Source of the DNA: Spirochaetia bacterium | Lineage (GTDB): Bacteria > Spirochaetota > Spirochaetia > Treponematales > Breznakiellaceae | DNA length: 26,856 nt | Direction of reading: 5' to 3' | Assembly (NCBI GenBank): GCA_026002305.1 | Contig: BOBI01000011.1 | Location: 1-26,856 of the forward strand | In this document: positions 1-6,961 of the stretch, piece by piece | How the letters are laid out: the number at the start of each line of letters is the position of its first letter | How positions within the stretch are numbered: the first letter of the stretch is position 1 | Notes under the pieces: model-generated | The model's database searches: none | Seen by the model: only the letters and a program-made list of their open reading frames with translations | Told to the model about the DNA's origin: nothing | Position numbers and translations under genes: made by a program

Positions 1-245
1 TAGGATGGTTAGGCGGACCCAAACGAGCACCCAGCGACGGACCGCCAGGTGTAAAAACGATTTGGCTAGGACTTTCAAAACTTTACACCATGATTGAATA
101 TCACGAGTACACCCCTGACAAATTCACTCAAGAAAATTTTACGCCATAGAAAGTTGTGGGTCAAGTTTAGCGCAGAGCAGCGGGGTATTTTTGTAGCGTT
201 GCACGTAGTCGACGTGGCTTGTTCTGCAAGGAAATTTTTTGTACT

Positions 246-332
246 GTGCGGTTTACTACCGCTGAAGAAGAACCGCCGCAGAGCCCTCGCACGCAAGCAG
301 GTGCGTAGCGTGCAGACGGTATTAAACCGCAC
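246..332. repeat. REP-like palindromic repeat, copy 1
   Basis: GTGCGGTTTACTACCG at 246-261 pairs with CGGTATTAAACCGCAC at 317-332 (15 of 16 positions). A smaller GCACGC/GCGTGC hairpin lies inside. The shared GGTTTAATACC motif links this copy to the other palindromes in the window. It interrupts the ATPase-like remnant read on the minus strand. Confidence 0.55.
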
Positions 333-558
333 CGCGAATAAAAAATCCAATATCTTCTGGATTATACACAAAAGAGTCCTTTAAGCGTCTATTTAGCTCA
401 AACGCTACTTGTGTTTTTCCGGTTCCGAACCGTTCCACGATTTTTTTGAAGGCGGCTTGCGCGTTCAGACTGGAAGGCGAGGAGGCTATGTGAATAAGCG
501 CCTCTCTGTTGAACAGATCAACGGCGCAGAAGGCGTGTGGAACTATTATATTTTTGGG
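322..558 (-). pseudogene. Chimeric remnant: integrase-core-like piece joined to P-loop ATPase piece
   Basis: A minus-strand open stretch with no start codon. Its first part (about 558-432) reads [19 protein letters not shown] then [14 protein letters not shown]. This resembles the region around the first catalytic Asp of DDE/rve integrase-core transposases, with the Asp codon at 517-519. From about 432 the reading changes to [13 protein letters not shown], then [14 protein letters not shown]. This resembles the P-loop (Lys codon at 415-417) and following segment of small AAA/P-loop ATPases. The frame stops at 322-324, inside a palindromic repeat that has interrupted the ATPase-like part. A stop codon also lies just upstream, at 559-561. 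No intact gene remains. The two family matches are recognised by eye from short segments; the P-loop is the surer one. Confidence 0.45.
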
Positions 559-622
559 TTAGATTTTAGTTATGACGCATTTCTCTTTTTCGGTTAGATT
601 AATTATGGCGCAATGCGGATAA

Positions 623-651
623 TGGACAAAATGTAACAAAACCAATATAAT
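623..651 (+). promoter_or_regulatory. Sigma-70 type promoter, probably leaderless
   Basis: TGGACA at 623-628 and TATAAT at 646-651 are separated by exactly 17 bp. Only 6 nt separate the -10 box from the ATG at 658, and there is no Shine-Dalgarno sequence, so the transcript would start at or beside the A of the start codon. The promoter looks intact although its gene is truncated. Confidence 0.6.
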
Positions 652-657
652 TATTTT

Positions 658-754
658 ATGGAAATGAATATGGGTGTTGCAATCTCAACACGTCTTGCGG
701 ATATTTCTTTAGTTGTCCCTTGTTACAATGAAGAATTAATGTTGCCACTATTTT
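658..754 (+). pseudogene. Truncated family 2 glycosyltransferase (N-terminal remnant)
   Basis: The frame from the ATG at 658 reads ISLVVPCYNEELMLPLF at about residues 16-32. This is the classic first beta-strand and nucleotide-sugar-binding start of GT-A fold family 2 glycosyltransferases (polyprenyl-phosphate sugar transferases such as the DPM/GtrB group). Similarity ends at about 754, where a palindromic repeat (755-818) begins. The rest of the enzyme, normally 230-320 residues, is missing. The neighbouring DUF6311-like membrane protein is of a type often found with such transferases, which suggests a decayed envelope-glycan locus. The family call rests on about 17 residues but these are highly characteristic. 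Confidence 0.6.
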
Positions 755-818
755 ATTGTCCGTGTTTTGGTTTAATACCGCGCAGCTTGCTGCGCTCTTC
801 GGCGTTAAACCAAAACAC
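755..818. repeat. REP-like palindromic repeat, copy 2
   Basis: The outer arms GTGTTTTGGTTTAA (762-775) and TTAAACCAAAACAC (805-818) are perfect inverted repeats. A perfect inner hairpin GCGCAGC-TT-GCTGCGC lies at 780-795. Positions 755-787 match 20486-20518 at 32 of 33 bases. The repeat begins exactly where the glycosyltransferase remnant loses its similarity. Confidence 0.75.
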
Positions 819-866
819 ACGTACAATCATTTCCTATACAACGACAGCTTTTTGAAAAAAAGCTGA

Positions 867-896
867 TACCGCGTGGCTCGCCGCGCGGTAGTTCAT
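867..896 (+). repeat. REP-like palindromic repeat, copy 3
   Basis: TACCGCG (867-873) pairs with CGCGGTA (884-890), and the hairpin is followed by GTTCAT. The foot GGTAGTTCAT is the same as in the copies at 4852-4874 and 20509-20537. The stretch 897-994 to its right, up to the end of the membrane-protein gene, holds nothing I recognise. Confidence 0.6.
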
Positions 897-994
897 CAAG
901 AGGCCTGTACAGTATTTGACGAAAATACAATTGATAAAAAAAGCTGCGAATAACGCTGGTATACCAAGTTGCTTTGCGGCGCGGTTGTTCGTGT

Positions 995-2797
995 TCACGA
1001 TTTAGGACTCTTGAAACGGGCAAGAAGCGGCTCGTTGTTTTTCAATCCGATTATCTGCTTGTCAACCACATACAAATTAAGCCGTAATTTATATAAATCC
1101 GCTTCACCCTTTGTTTTAAAAACATAAATTGTATCTTCGCTGGATTTTGAATTTCTTATATTTAGTTTTTCGTTTTGTCTTAAATTCTCAATTGCGTCAG
1201 AATCTTTTCTGGATACATAAAAATCATTCACCGTTACCTTATGTCGTACAGCTAGATATCCATAAGCATACAACCTGGCGTAGCTTTCAAATGAGCTGTC
1301 TTCCATTGGTTCTATAAAGAAAATGTGTTTATATTTATCCGCAAGTATATCCCATACAGGATTTTTCAATTGGCTTTGCCATGCTATCTTCGTTTTTAAT
1401 TTTTCTGCTTTTTGATTAAGAAATGGACGAAGATCCGCATACTGAAAAATTAAAATCAGTGATAATAACATTGTACCTAAAATGGATTTATACGTTTTTA
1501 AAATTTGGTAAATAATTAAAAACATCAAGGAATACATAATTGGCCATACCATTCTTCCTGTGCCCCTGAATGTCGACCATAAGGCACCAACAAATTTCGG
1601 GATGGGGTATGTAAAGAGTTTATACCGTTCAAATGTTACGGTAGGCGATAATGCAAACGCCATAAGGCAAAACAAAGCAGCAATATAAATGATATGGCGC
1701 CTAGAGTTATCACTTTTAGTAAAGTAAAGTAAAGTACTAACTGTAATATTTTGTTTCGGTATAACAAGCGGTTTTACCTTATCATACAATAAAATAGATT
1801 TTGAAATAATAATAATTAATAGCGCTGCAATTAAGCCAAGCCCTATGTAAGCAGCTCCTTCATATTGACCTGTTGTTGCAAGATTAAACCCCGCAAAGAA
1901 CTTTGACATTCTAGGGTATGGGGTTGTATTAGGGTTAAAGAGTGAATTTAAATTTGTACTGTATTCGCCCAATCCAAAACTAGCGGCGGTGCTTTTTAGC
2001 GAGAAATAGCCCAATAAAAACATAACGAAAAACAAGACTGCCATAGATGAAACCAACGAAATTACGGGCTTTATTATATTCTTTGTCTCAAGAAAATCGT
2101 CAAGAAAATAAAAGAACATTATAATTGCAACCATCGGCATAAAATATAAATGTGTTAAAGCGGCAAGAGCTAAAATAGATGCCCAGATAATTGTTTTTTT
2201 GATAAAACTTGTTTGGTTGTTCTTAATTAAACAAACGTAGATGCACAATAAAACTATATAGTGTGATGTAAGTGAAGTGTGATAAAAAACCCTAAATGCT
2301 AAAATCGGCGAAAGGGTAAAAAAAACGGAACCAATAATTGAGTAAATAGAATTTTTGCAAAGTTTAAATAGTATTAAACCTGATAATGCACCTTGAAGAA
2401 AGTATGAAATAAGATAATGGAGGCCAAAGTACTGAAACTGGAAATTTGCACCATGAAGAAATAATTTGAAAATTAACGCAAGAATAGGAACGGTATCGCC
2501 AAAAACAACCGAAGACTTTAACGGATAAGTTAAATTGTCTGTTAATCCTATTGGAAAATGCCATGGCGAAACCCTGAAGAAATCCCATGTAAGATAGCCC
2601 TGCGGAAGGTCATACCATGCTTCATTTATCCAATCAACATAAAACGGGTTTATAACCGCCGTTCCATAATTCAATATAAAAAATAACACACCCAATAGCC
2701 CGCAGATTAAAAAAACATCCAACGGGCTCAACGGGCTATCAATGTATTTACAAATTGCATTAAAAAAACTACCCTTACCGATTATATTTTTTTTCAT
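995..2797 (-). CDS. DUF6311-like polytopic membrane protein
   Basis: A 600-residue integral membrane protein with roughly a dozen hydrophobic segments between residues 25 and 460 and a soluble C-terminal part. The N-terminal loop (about 55-130) contains DWINEAWY, then WDFFRVSPWHFPIGL, YPLKSSVVFGDTVPILAL and FQYFGLHYL. This pattern of aromatic, Pro and Gly residues is that of the DUF6311 family, whose members resemble GT-C type membrane glycosyltransferases. No enzymatic function is established for the family, so a sugar-transfer or glycan role is inference from topology and from the glycosyltransferase remnant next door. The ATG start at 2797 lies 4 nt after the stop of the upstream gene. The only Shine-Dalgarno-like sequence (AGGG) is about 14 nt upstream, within that gene. 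The DNA is more AT-rich than the housekeeping genes to the right. Confidence 0.7.
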   Translation of the reverse strand: MKKNIIGKGSFFNAICKYIDSPLSPLDVFLICGLLGVLFFILNYGTAVINPFYVDWINEAWYDLPQGYLTWDFFRVSPWHFPIGLTDNLTYPLKSSVVFGDTVPILALIFKLFLHGANFQFQYFGLHYLISYFLQGALSGLILFKLCKNSIYSIIGSVFFTLSPILAFRVFYHTSLTSHYIVLLCIYVCLIKNNQTSFIKKTIIWASILALAALTHLYFMPMVAIIMFFYFLDDFLETKNIIKPVISLVSSMAVLFFVMFLLGYFSLKSTAASFGLGEYSTNLNSLFNPNTTPYPRMSKFFAGFNLATTGQYEGAAYIGLGLIAALLIIIISKSILLYDKVKPLVIPKQNITVSTLLYFTKSDNSRRHIIYIAALFCLMAFALSPTVTFERYKLFTYPIPKFVGALWSTFRGTGRMVWPIMYSLMFLIIYQILKTYKSILGTMLLSLILIFQYADLRPFLNQKAEKLKTKIAWQSQLKNPVWDILADKYKHIFFIEPMEDSSFESYARLYAYGYLAVRHKVTVNDFYVSRKDSDAIENLRQNEKLNIRNSKSSEDTIYVFKTKGEADLYKLRLNLYVVDKQIIGLKNNEPLLARFKSPKS

Positions 2798-2808
2798 GCT
2801 TTTAATAT
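2793..2808. repeat. 16-bp direct repeat, left copy
   Basis: TTCATGCTTTTAATAT, identical to 3552-3567. This copy contains the start codon of the DUF6311-like gene and the stop codon (2802-2804) of the ATP-binding protein gene. The bases on either side of the two copies differ, so the match is exactly 16 bp. Confidence 0.9.
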
Positions 2809-3542
2809 TTTCCCTTTACCATTCGTGGTATTTTTACAATAAATTGTTCGCCCGCAACGTCATTAATAAGCTCCATATTGGGTTGGTTTTGAAACGCACG
2901 GCGTAGTCCTGAACCAAGACCGCTGTATGGCAATGTATGCGAACCAAACAAGGCAATTTGGTTATTGCGTATAACAGGATTGCCGTACTTTATTTCGTTG
3001 ACTGTAAGGCTATTGGGCAATTTTCCAGGGCTAATTATTTCGATACGGTTATCAAAAATAAGAAGCCGCACCGGGGAGTTCTTAAAATAATCTCTGTGAA
3101 TTAAAGCATTTTGTAATGTCTCTACCAGTGCAATTTCAGAGATTTCTAAATCTCCTATAGAATTAAAGGGTTTTCCATTTTGCAGGTGTAGTAGATTTGA
3201 TTTTAAAAACATCATTCCCTGCTTAAAGAGTTCCGGTATTGTTCCTTTAAGATCCTCCGGTTTGTTTATATAATTATTTCCACTAATATCATTACCTATA
3301 AAGGAAACTGTTTTTAAAGTAAAAGCCGGTTTTATTGTTTGCGGCTCCTTTCCAAAAAACAATAAACCTGCCAATGTTAAACAGTTATTCCTCAGTACCC
3401 TTTTTGCTACAAGCGCTTCTTTATATGATAAGCTCTTTTCCTGGTACGTTTGTGCGAACTCACTTTTAAAATACGCAGAAAAAAGACGTTCATCGGCATC
3501 GTCTATGGTTGTATCAAACACTTCCATTTCATCGGCATTCAT
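2802..3542 (-). CDS. Truncated RecG/AlbA-type ATP-binding protein (HATPase_c_4 part)
   Basis: A 246-residue protein that matches the C-terminal half of the AlbA_2 plus HATPase_c_4 family (COG2865, often annotated RecG-like transcriptional regulators). LTLAGLLFFGKEPQ (about 55-68) is the usual linker after the AlbA_2 DNA-binding domain. ALVETLQNALIHRDYF, then DNRIEIISPGKLPNSL (about 136-180) is the ATP-binding core with its N box. YSGLGSGLRRA (about 207-217) is the G-box region. The N-terminal AlbA_2 domain, normally some 120-150 residues, is absent. The gene begins 10 bp after the ilvN stop, and its own stop lies in a 16-bp direct repeat that also borders ilvN, so it looks like an inserted gene fragment. 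It may be translated by coupling with ilvN but is probably not a full functional regulator. Confidence 0.7.
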   Translation of the reverse strand: MNADEMEVFDTTIDDADERLFSAYFKSEFAQTYQEKSLSYKEALVAKRVLRNNCLTLAGLLFFGKEPQTIKPAFTLKTVSFIGNDISGNNYINKPEDLKGTIPELFKQGMMFLKSNLLHLQNGKPFNSIGDLEISEIALVETLQNALIHRDYFKNSPVRLLIFDNRIEIISPGKLPNSLTVNEIKYGNPVIRNNQIALFGSHTLPYSGLGSGLRRAFQNQPNMELINDVAGEQFIVKIPRMVKGKY

Positions 3543-3551
3543 TCATTTACC

Positions 3552-3567
3552 TTCATGCTTTTAATAT
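3552..3567. repeat. 16-bp direct repeat, right copy
   Basis: TTCATGCTTTTAATAT, identical to 2793-2808. This copy carries the last codons and stop of ilvN. Together the two copies bracket the truncated ATP-binding protein gene almost exactly. Confidence 0.9.
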
Positions 3568-4047
3568 CGAAACCCCGCGTTCTAGTGCGACAAGGCCTGT
3601 TCGTGCCAGCTCAAGAATACCATAGGGCCGCAGCAATTCTAAAAGCCCTTCAAGTTTGCCCATACCGCCGGTTGCTTCTATTGTTATTGTTTCACTTGAT
3701 ATATCAATGACACGGGCGCGGAATATAGAAGCAATCTCAACAATTGCGGAACGGTCTTTTTCGTTGGCTTTAATTTTAATCAGCATTATTTCGCGTCTGA
3801 TACTGGAACTTGTTTCCAATTTACGGATCGAAATAACGTCAATTAGTTTGCTAAGTTGTTTTACAATTTGTTCTAAAATCGCATCGTCACCGGTTACAAC
3901 TATTGTCATTCTGGAAATATCAGGATTTTCAGTTTGTCCAACCGTTAAGCTGTCAATATTAAAACCACGTCTGCTAAAAAGCCCCGAAACACGGCTTAAA
4001 GTACCCGCCCTGTTTTCAACCAATACCGCTAAAACATGATATGCCAT
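3553..4047 (-). CDS. ilvN: Acetolactate synthase small (regulatory) subunit
   Basis: A 164-residue protein of the usual IlvH/IlvN length. The N-terminal ACT domain (about 1-75) begins VLVENRAGTLSRVSGLFSRR and continues with FNIDSLTVGQTE. The C-terminal half (about 80-160) carries EIMLIKI and the family block around EATGGMGKLEGLLELL. The subunit binds the large catalytic subunit IlvB/IlvI in the first common step of branched-chain amino acid synthesis and confers valine feedback control. The catalytic subunit, normally adjacent, is not in this window. The start has no Shine-Dalgarno sequence, but a promoter-like sequence ends 6 nt upstream. The ilvN stop (GCATGA) and the DUF6311 start (GCATGA) are the same repeated sequence, so these two genes may once have overlapped directly. 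Confidence 0.95.
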   Translation of the reverse strand: MAYHVLAVLVENRAGTLSRVSGLFSRRGFNIDSLTVGQTENPDISRMTIVVTGDDAILEQIVKQLSKLIDVISIRKLETSSSIRREIMLIKIKANEKDRSAIVEIASIFRARVIDISSETITIEATGGMGKLEGLLELLRPYGILELARTGLVALERGVSILKA

Positions 4048-4053
4048 GACTAC

Positions 4054-4082
4054 AGCGTATCACATAAACGGCATTTAGGCAA
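4054..4082 (-). promoter_or_regulatory. Possible leaderless promoter of ilvN
   Basis: On the minus strand TTGCCT (4077-4082) is followed after 17 bp by TACGCT (4054-4059), then 6 nt, then the ilvN ATG. The -10 box is weak (it keeps only TAnnnT), but the spacing matches the stronger leaderless examples in the window and no Shine-Dalgarno sequence is present. Confidence 0.4.
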
Positions 4083-4149
4083 AGGGTGTCCTATTTGTTG
4101 AAGAGGCAAAATTGGGCAACTTTCCGCCTGTTTTCGTGTCTAACAGACA

Positions 4150-4821
4150 ATGTTCAATAAAAAAAATATCAACGCGCCGGTACGTGTGCAGACAATCGGG
4201 GAAGAGACGGCAAACTCGATATTGCATGGTTTTGGCGCGGCTTTATCTATTCCGGGGCTTGTCCTTTTAACCATGAGGACACAGGGGTTTTTTGGCGGAG
4301 CTATAGCCGGAGCGGTAATTGCGGCGGCTTGTGTTGTTTATACCGCGACTCTATTTATAATGTTCATGGCTTCAACGCTATACCATGCAATACGTATAGA
4401 TGCCGGAAAAAAAATTTTAAAAATAATAGACCATTCCGCGATTTATCTTTTGATAGCCGGAACTTATACGCCTATTTGTCTTATGGTGCTGCCTAAAGAA
4501 ACCGGACTTCCGATTTTTTTTATTGAATGGGCGTTTGCCGTTGCCGGTGTAATGCTGCAGGCTTTTAAGTGGCGTTTTTTGAAAAAAGCGGAAATCATCA
4601 TCTATGTGGTTATGGGGCTGGCTGTTGCCGCCGCCGCGCCTTCTCTGGGGCGTACAATGCCGCCTGTTAGTATATTATTCCTCCTGGCGGGCGGCGCCGC
4701 CTATTTGCTCGGCATAATCTGGTACAAACGCCCCCAGCACAAGTTCTGCCATGTGGTATGGCATGTATTTGTTCTTGCCGGGGCCTGTTTACAGTGGTTT
4801 TCAATTTACCTTGCAAGTTGA
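4150..4821 (+). CDS. Hemolysin III family (PAQR-type) membrane protein
   Basis: A 223-residue protein with seven predicted membrane segments, the normal size for the HlyIII/YqfA family (TIGR01065, PAQR superfamily). Family signatures are the N-terminal EETANSILHGFGAAL, the ASTLYHA motif after the second segment, DHSAIYLLIAGTYTP, and the C-terminal FCHVVWHVFVLAGACLQWF. The conserved His and Asp residues form a metal site in characterised relatives. The family name comes from a haemolytic Bacillus protein; the usual bacterial role is unclear and may concern membrane homeostasis. The gene stands alone, divergent from ilvN and convergent with rpiB. I see no Shine-Dalgarno sequence before the ATG. 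Confidence 0.9.
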   Translation: MFNKKNINAPVRVQTIGEETANSILHGFGAALSIPGLVLLTMRTQGFFGGAIAGAVIAAACVVYTATLFIMFMASTLYHAIRIDAGKKILKIIDHSAIYLLIAGTYTPICLMVLPKETGLPIFFIEWAFAVAGVMLQAFKWRFLKKAEIIIYVVMGLAVAAAAPSLGRTMPPVSILFLLAGGAAYLLGIIWYKRPQHKFCHVVWHVFVLAGACLQWFSIYLAS

Positions 4822-4851
4822 TTAGCAGGGCGGGCGCTCATTTTACGCTGA

Positions 4852-4874
4852 AGCTCTGCGGCGCGGTAGTTCAT
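4852..4874 (+). repeat. REP-like repeat, copy 4 (degenerate half)
   Basis: AGCTCTGCGGCGCGGTAG plus TTCAT matches the right half of the copy at 20514-20537. It lies between the convergent ends of the hemolysin III gene and rpiB and overlaps the rpiB stop codon (4871-4873). Confidence 0.5.
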
Positions 4875-5296
4875 TCAATCAACGATACGCGTTTTATATG
4901 GCGGTCTACATTTGAGAATTCTGTTGTAAGCCATATTTTAACAATCATTTTCGCAAGGTCTACGCCAATAACCCTGCCGCCTAACGCAAGCATATTTGTG
5001 TTATTGTGTTCCCGTGAAAGTGCGGCCGAAAACGGCTCACTGCAAACCACACAGCGTATACCGCGTGTCTTGTTAGCGGTAATCGACATTCCCACGCCCG
5101 TGCCGCAGAATAGAATACCCTTTTCGCAAACACCGGTTGCCACCGCTTGAATTGCCGGTTTTGACACAACAGGATAATCGCACGATTCGCCTGTTGCAGA
5201 CCCAAAATCCTTGTAGTCAAATTTCAATTCATCAAGATACTTTTTTATTTCTTCTTTTAACAAAAAACCGCCATGATCCCCCGCCAATGCAATCAT
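4871..5296 (-). CDS. rpiB: Ribose-5-phosphate isomerase B
   Basis: A 141-residue RpiB/LacAB family protein. It interconverts ribose 5-phosphate and ribulose 5-phosphate in the non-oxidative pentose phosphate pathway. The N-terminus IALAGDHGGF carries the phosphate/substrate-binding Asp-His pair. GILFCGTGVGMSITANK (about 60-76) has the catalytic-base Cys64, and SREHNNTNMLALGGRVIG (about 94-111) has the conserved His97. A Shine-Dalgarno sequence (GAGGT) lies 6 nt before the ATG. The upstream DNA consists of near-repeated ATATAAGA-type units. The LacA/LacB galactose-6-phosphate isomerases are close relatives, but the active-site Cys and single-subunit context favour RpiB. The stop codon lies in a REP-like repeat. 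Confidence 0.95.
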   Translation of the reverse strand: MIALAGDHGGFLLKEEIKKYLDELKFDYKDFGSATGESCDYPVVSKPAIQAVATGVCEKGILFCGTGVGMSITANKTRGIRCVVCSEPFSAALSREHNNTNMLALGGRVIGVDLAKMIVKIWLTTEFSNVDRHIKRVSLIE

Positions 5297-5346
5297 AAAT
5301 TACCTCGTCTTATGTCTTATATCTTATATCTCATATATTAAATTTG

Positions 5347-5352
5347 TAAACT
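5347..5352 (+). promoter_or_regulatory. Possible -10 box of murJ, close to the start codon
   Basis: TAAACT lies 7 nt before the murJ ATG in a region with no Shine-Dalgarno sequence. No good -35 box is visible, so this is only a candidate leaderless promoter. The 63-bp gap (5297-5359) also serves rpiB in the other direction. Confidence 0.3.
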
Positions 5353-5359
5353 AATCGTA

Positions 5360-6961
5360 ATGGCTTTAAAGAAACACTCGTTACTGCGATCCGGTTCGGC
5401 ACTATCGTTTTTAACACTTATATCGCGGGTACTGGGCCTGGTACGTGAAATGACAAAGGCCGCCCTGCTTGGAACAAGCGCGTTATCCGATGCGTTTTCT
5501 GTCGCGTTTATGATACCAAATCTTTTTCGCAGGCTTTTTGCGGAAGGCTCAATCGCCGTTGCCTTTATACCAACATTTAAAGCGTTTCTTATAGAAGATA
5601 AACACAGCGAAACCCGCGAATTTCTCTGCTGCTTTTGGACATTCCTTTCTTTTTTTGTGAGTTTGGCAGTTGCTTTAGGTATCGTTTTTACACCTTTTAT
5701 TGTCCGTATTTTTGGTCTGGCTGAATTTAACGAAACGGTTCTACTAACCCGGATAATGTTTCCGTTTTTGTTGTTTATTTCCATCGCCGCTTTTTTTCAG
5801 GGCATATTAAACAGTGTTCATGTCTTTTTACCGTCCGGTTTAGCGCCCATAGTATTAAACATTGTTACAATAGCGTGTGCGTGGCTTTTGAGTCCGTTCA
5901 CAGCGAATCCCGCCCGCGCCTTGTCTTTCGGTATTTTTCTAGGCGGCTTTTTAGAGGCCTTGATCCAGTTTCCGTTTGTGCTAAAAAATAAATATTTTTT
6001 TAAATGGACAAGCCTAAAAAAAGCGGTAAACAATTTGGGCACACGGGCCGTTCTCCGTTTGATAGGGCCCACAATAATCGGTATGGCCGCTTACCAGCTT
6101 AATGATCTTGTATCAACGGCATTGGCGGGGAATGTCGGCGAAGGCGTCGTGTCAAGTTTGCAGTATTCCCTGCGTTTACAAGAATTAATTTTGGGTGTGT
6201 TTGCGGTTTCCATAGGAACGGTACTCTTACCGGAACTTTCAGAGCACGCAAAGGCCCGGAATTGGCTTATGTATAATAAACGTTTAACAAGCGCTATTGA
6301 TATTATTGCGCTTATAACAATTCCGGTTACAATTTTCTCGTTAATTGAGTCCGAGAAAATCGTACGCCTTTTATTTCAAAGCCGGCTTTTTGATGATGAT
6401 TCTGTGCGTTTAACAACGCAGGCCTTTTTCTTTCATATAACGGGCTTGTTCTTTATTGCTCTTAACAGGATTTTGGCGCCGGCGTTTTATGCCCAAAGCG
6501 ATTCAAAATCCCCCACAATAGCCGGTGTTGCGTCCTTTGTGGTTAATATGGCGCTTGCAGCGCTGCTTTCCGGGCCTTTAAAAGGCGCCGGTATTGCGCT
6601 TGCCCTGTCCATTGCGGGGGCGGCAAATACGTTATTGCTATTTTTCTTTTTTAAGCGCATTGCCCACATCAATTTAAAAGCTATGCTTATAAACTCGCTG
6701 CGCTATTTAATACGAATGGTTATTTTTTCTTGTATTGCCGCCGTTCCGCTTATGCTATTGGATAAATATATAAACAAAATTTTCACTTCCATTTCGATAG
6801 CCCATATTGGCTCGTCGCGTTTAATTACCGTAGCGGCTCCGCTTGTTGTATCGTTATTGATTTTTAGTACAATAGGAATTGCGCTGTTGTTTATTACAGG
6901 TGATGGAAATTTAAAATCTGTTCTTTCTATTTTTGGCAGAAAGCTGAAAAAGCATAATTAA
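5360..6961 (+). CDS. murJ: Lipid II flippase MurJ (MviN family)
   Basis: A 533-residue polytopic membrane protein with about 14 membrane segments, the typical MurJ size and topology of the MOP exporter superfamily. It moves lipid II across the cytoplasmic membrane for peptidoglycan assembly. Family landmarks are the N-terminal SFLTLISRVLGLVREM, then DAFSVAFMIPNLFRRLFAEGS with the conserved Arg residues, and the FFHITGLFFIALNRILAPAFYA and AQSDSKSP region near residues 355-385. The ATG at 5360 is the first in frame before the conserved N-terminus, with no Shine-Dalgarno sequence. The last 51 bp overlap the end of the convergent holA gene. Confidence 0.95.
   Translation: MALKKHSLLRSGSALSFLTLISRVLGLVREMTKAALLGTSALSDAFSVAFMIPNLFRRLFAEGSIAVAFIPTFKAFLIEDKHSETREFLCCFWTFLSFFVSLAVALGIVFTPFIVRIFGLAEFNETVLLTRIMFPFLLFISIAAFFQGILNSVHVFLPSGLAPIVLNIVTIACAWLLSPFTANPARALSFGIFLGGFLEALIQFPFVLKNKYFFKWTSLKKAVNNLGTRAVLRLIGPTIIGMAAYQLNDLVSTALAGNVGEGVVSSLQYSLRLQELILGVFAVSIGTVLLPELSEHAKARNWLMYNKRLTSAIDIIALITIPVTIFSLIESEKIVRLLFQSRLFDDDSVRLTTQAFFFHITGLFFIALNRILAPAFYAQSDSKSPTIAGVASFVVNMALAALLSGPLKGAGIALALSIAGAANTLLLFFFFKRIAHINLKAMLINSLRYLIRMVIFSCIAAVPLMLLDKYINKIFTSISIAHIGSSRLITVAAPLVVSLLIFSTIGIALLFITGDGNLKSVLSIFGRKLKKHN

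Larger units (their letters stand above)
1..657. other. Left-end region without an intact gene
   Basis: I find no convincing complete gene here. Overlapping open frames on both strands across 75-384 are antisense to each other and match nothing I know. The stretch holds the chimeric remnant at 322-558, a palindromic repeat at 246-332 and a promoter at 623-651. The first 240 bases show nothing I can identify. The picture is one of decayed mobile or accessory DNA. Confidence 0.6.

Noticed and set aside
75..384. Two open frames of about 97 codons antisense to each other at the left end
   Set aside because: They match nothing recognisable, overlap each other and a palindromic repeat, and have no ribosome binding site.
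246..897. CRISPR array
   Set aside because: The repeats are palindromes of different lengths with irregular spacing; there are no regular spacers and no cas genes.
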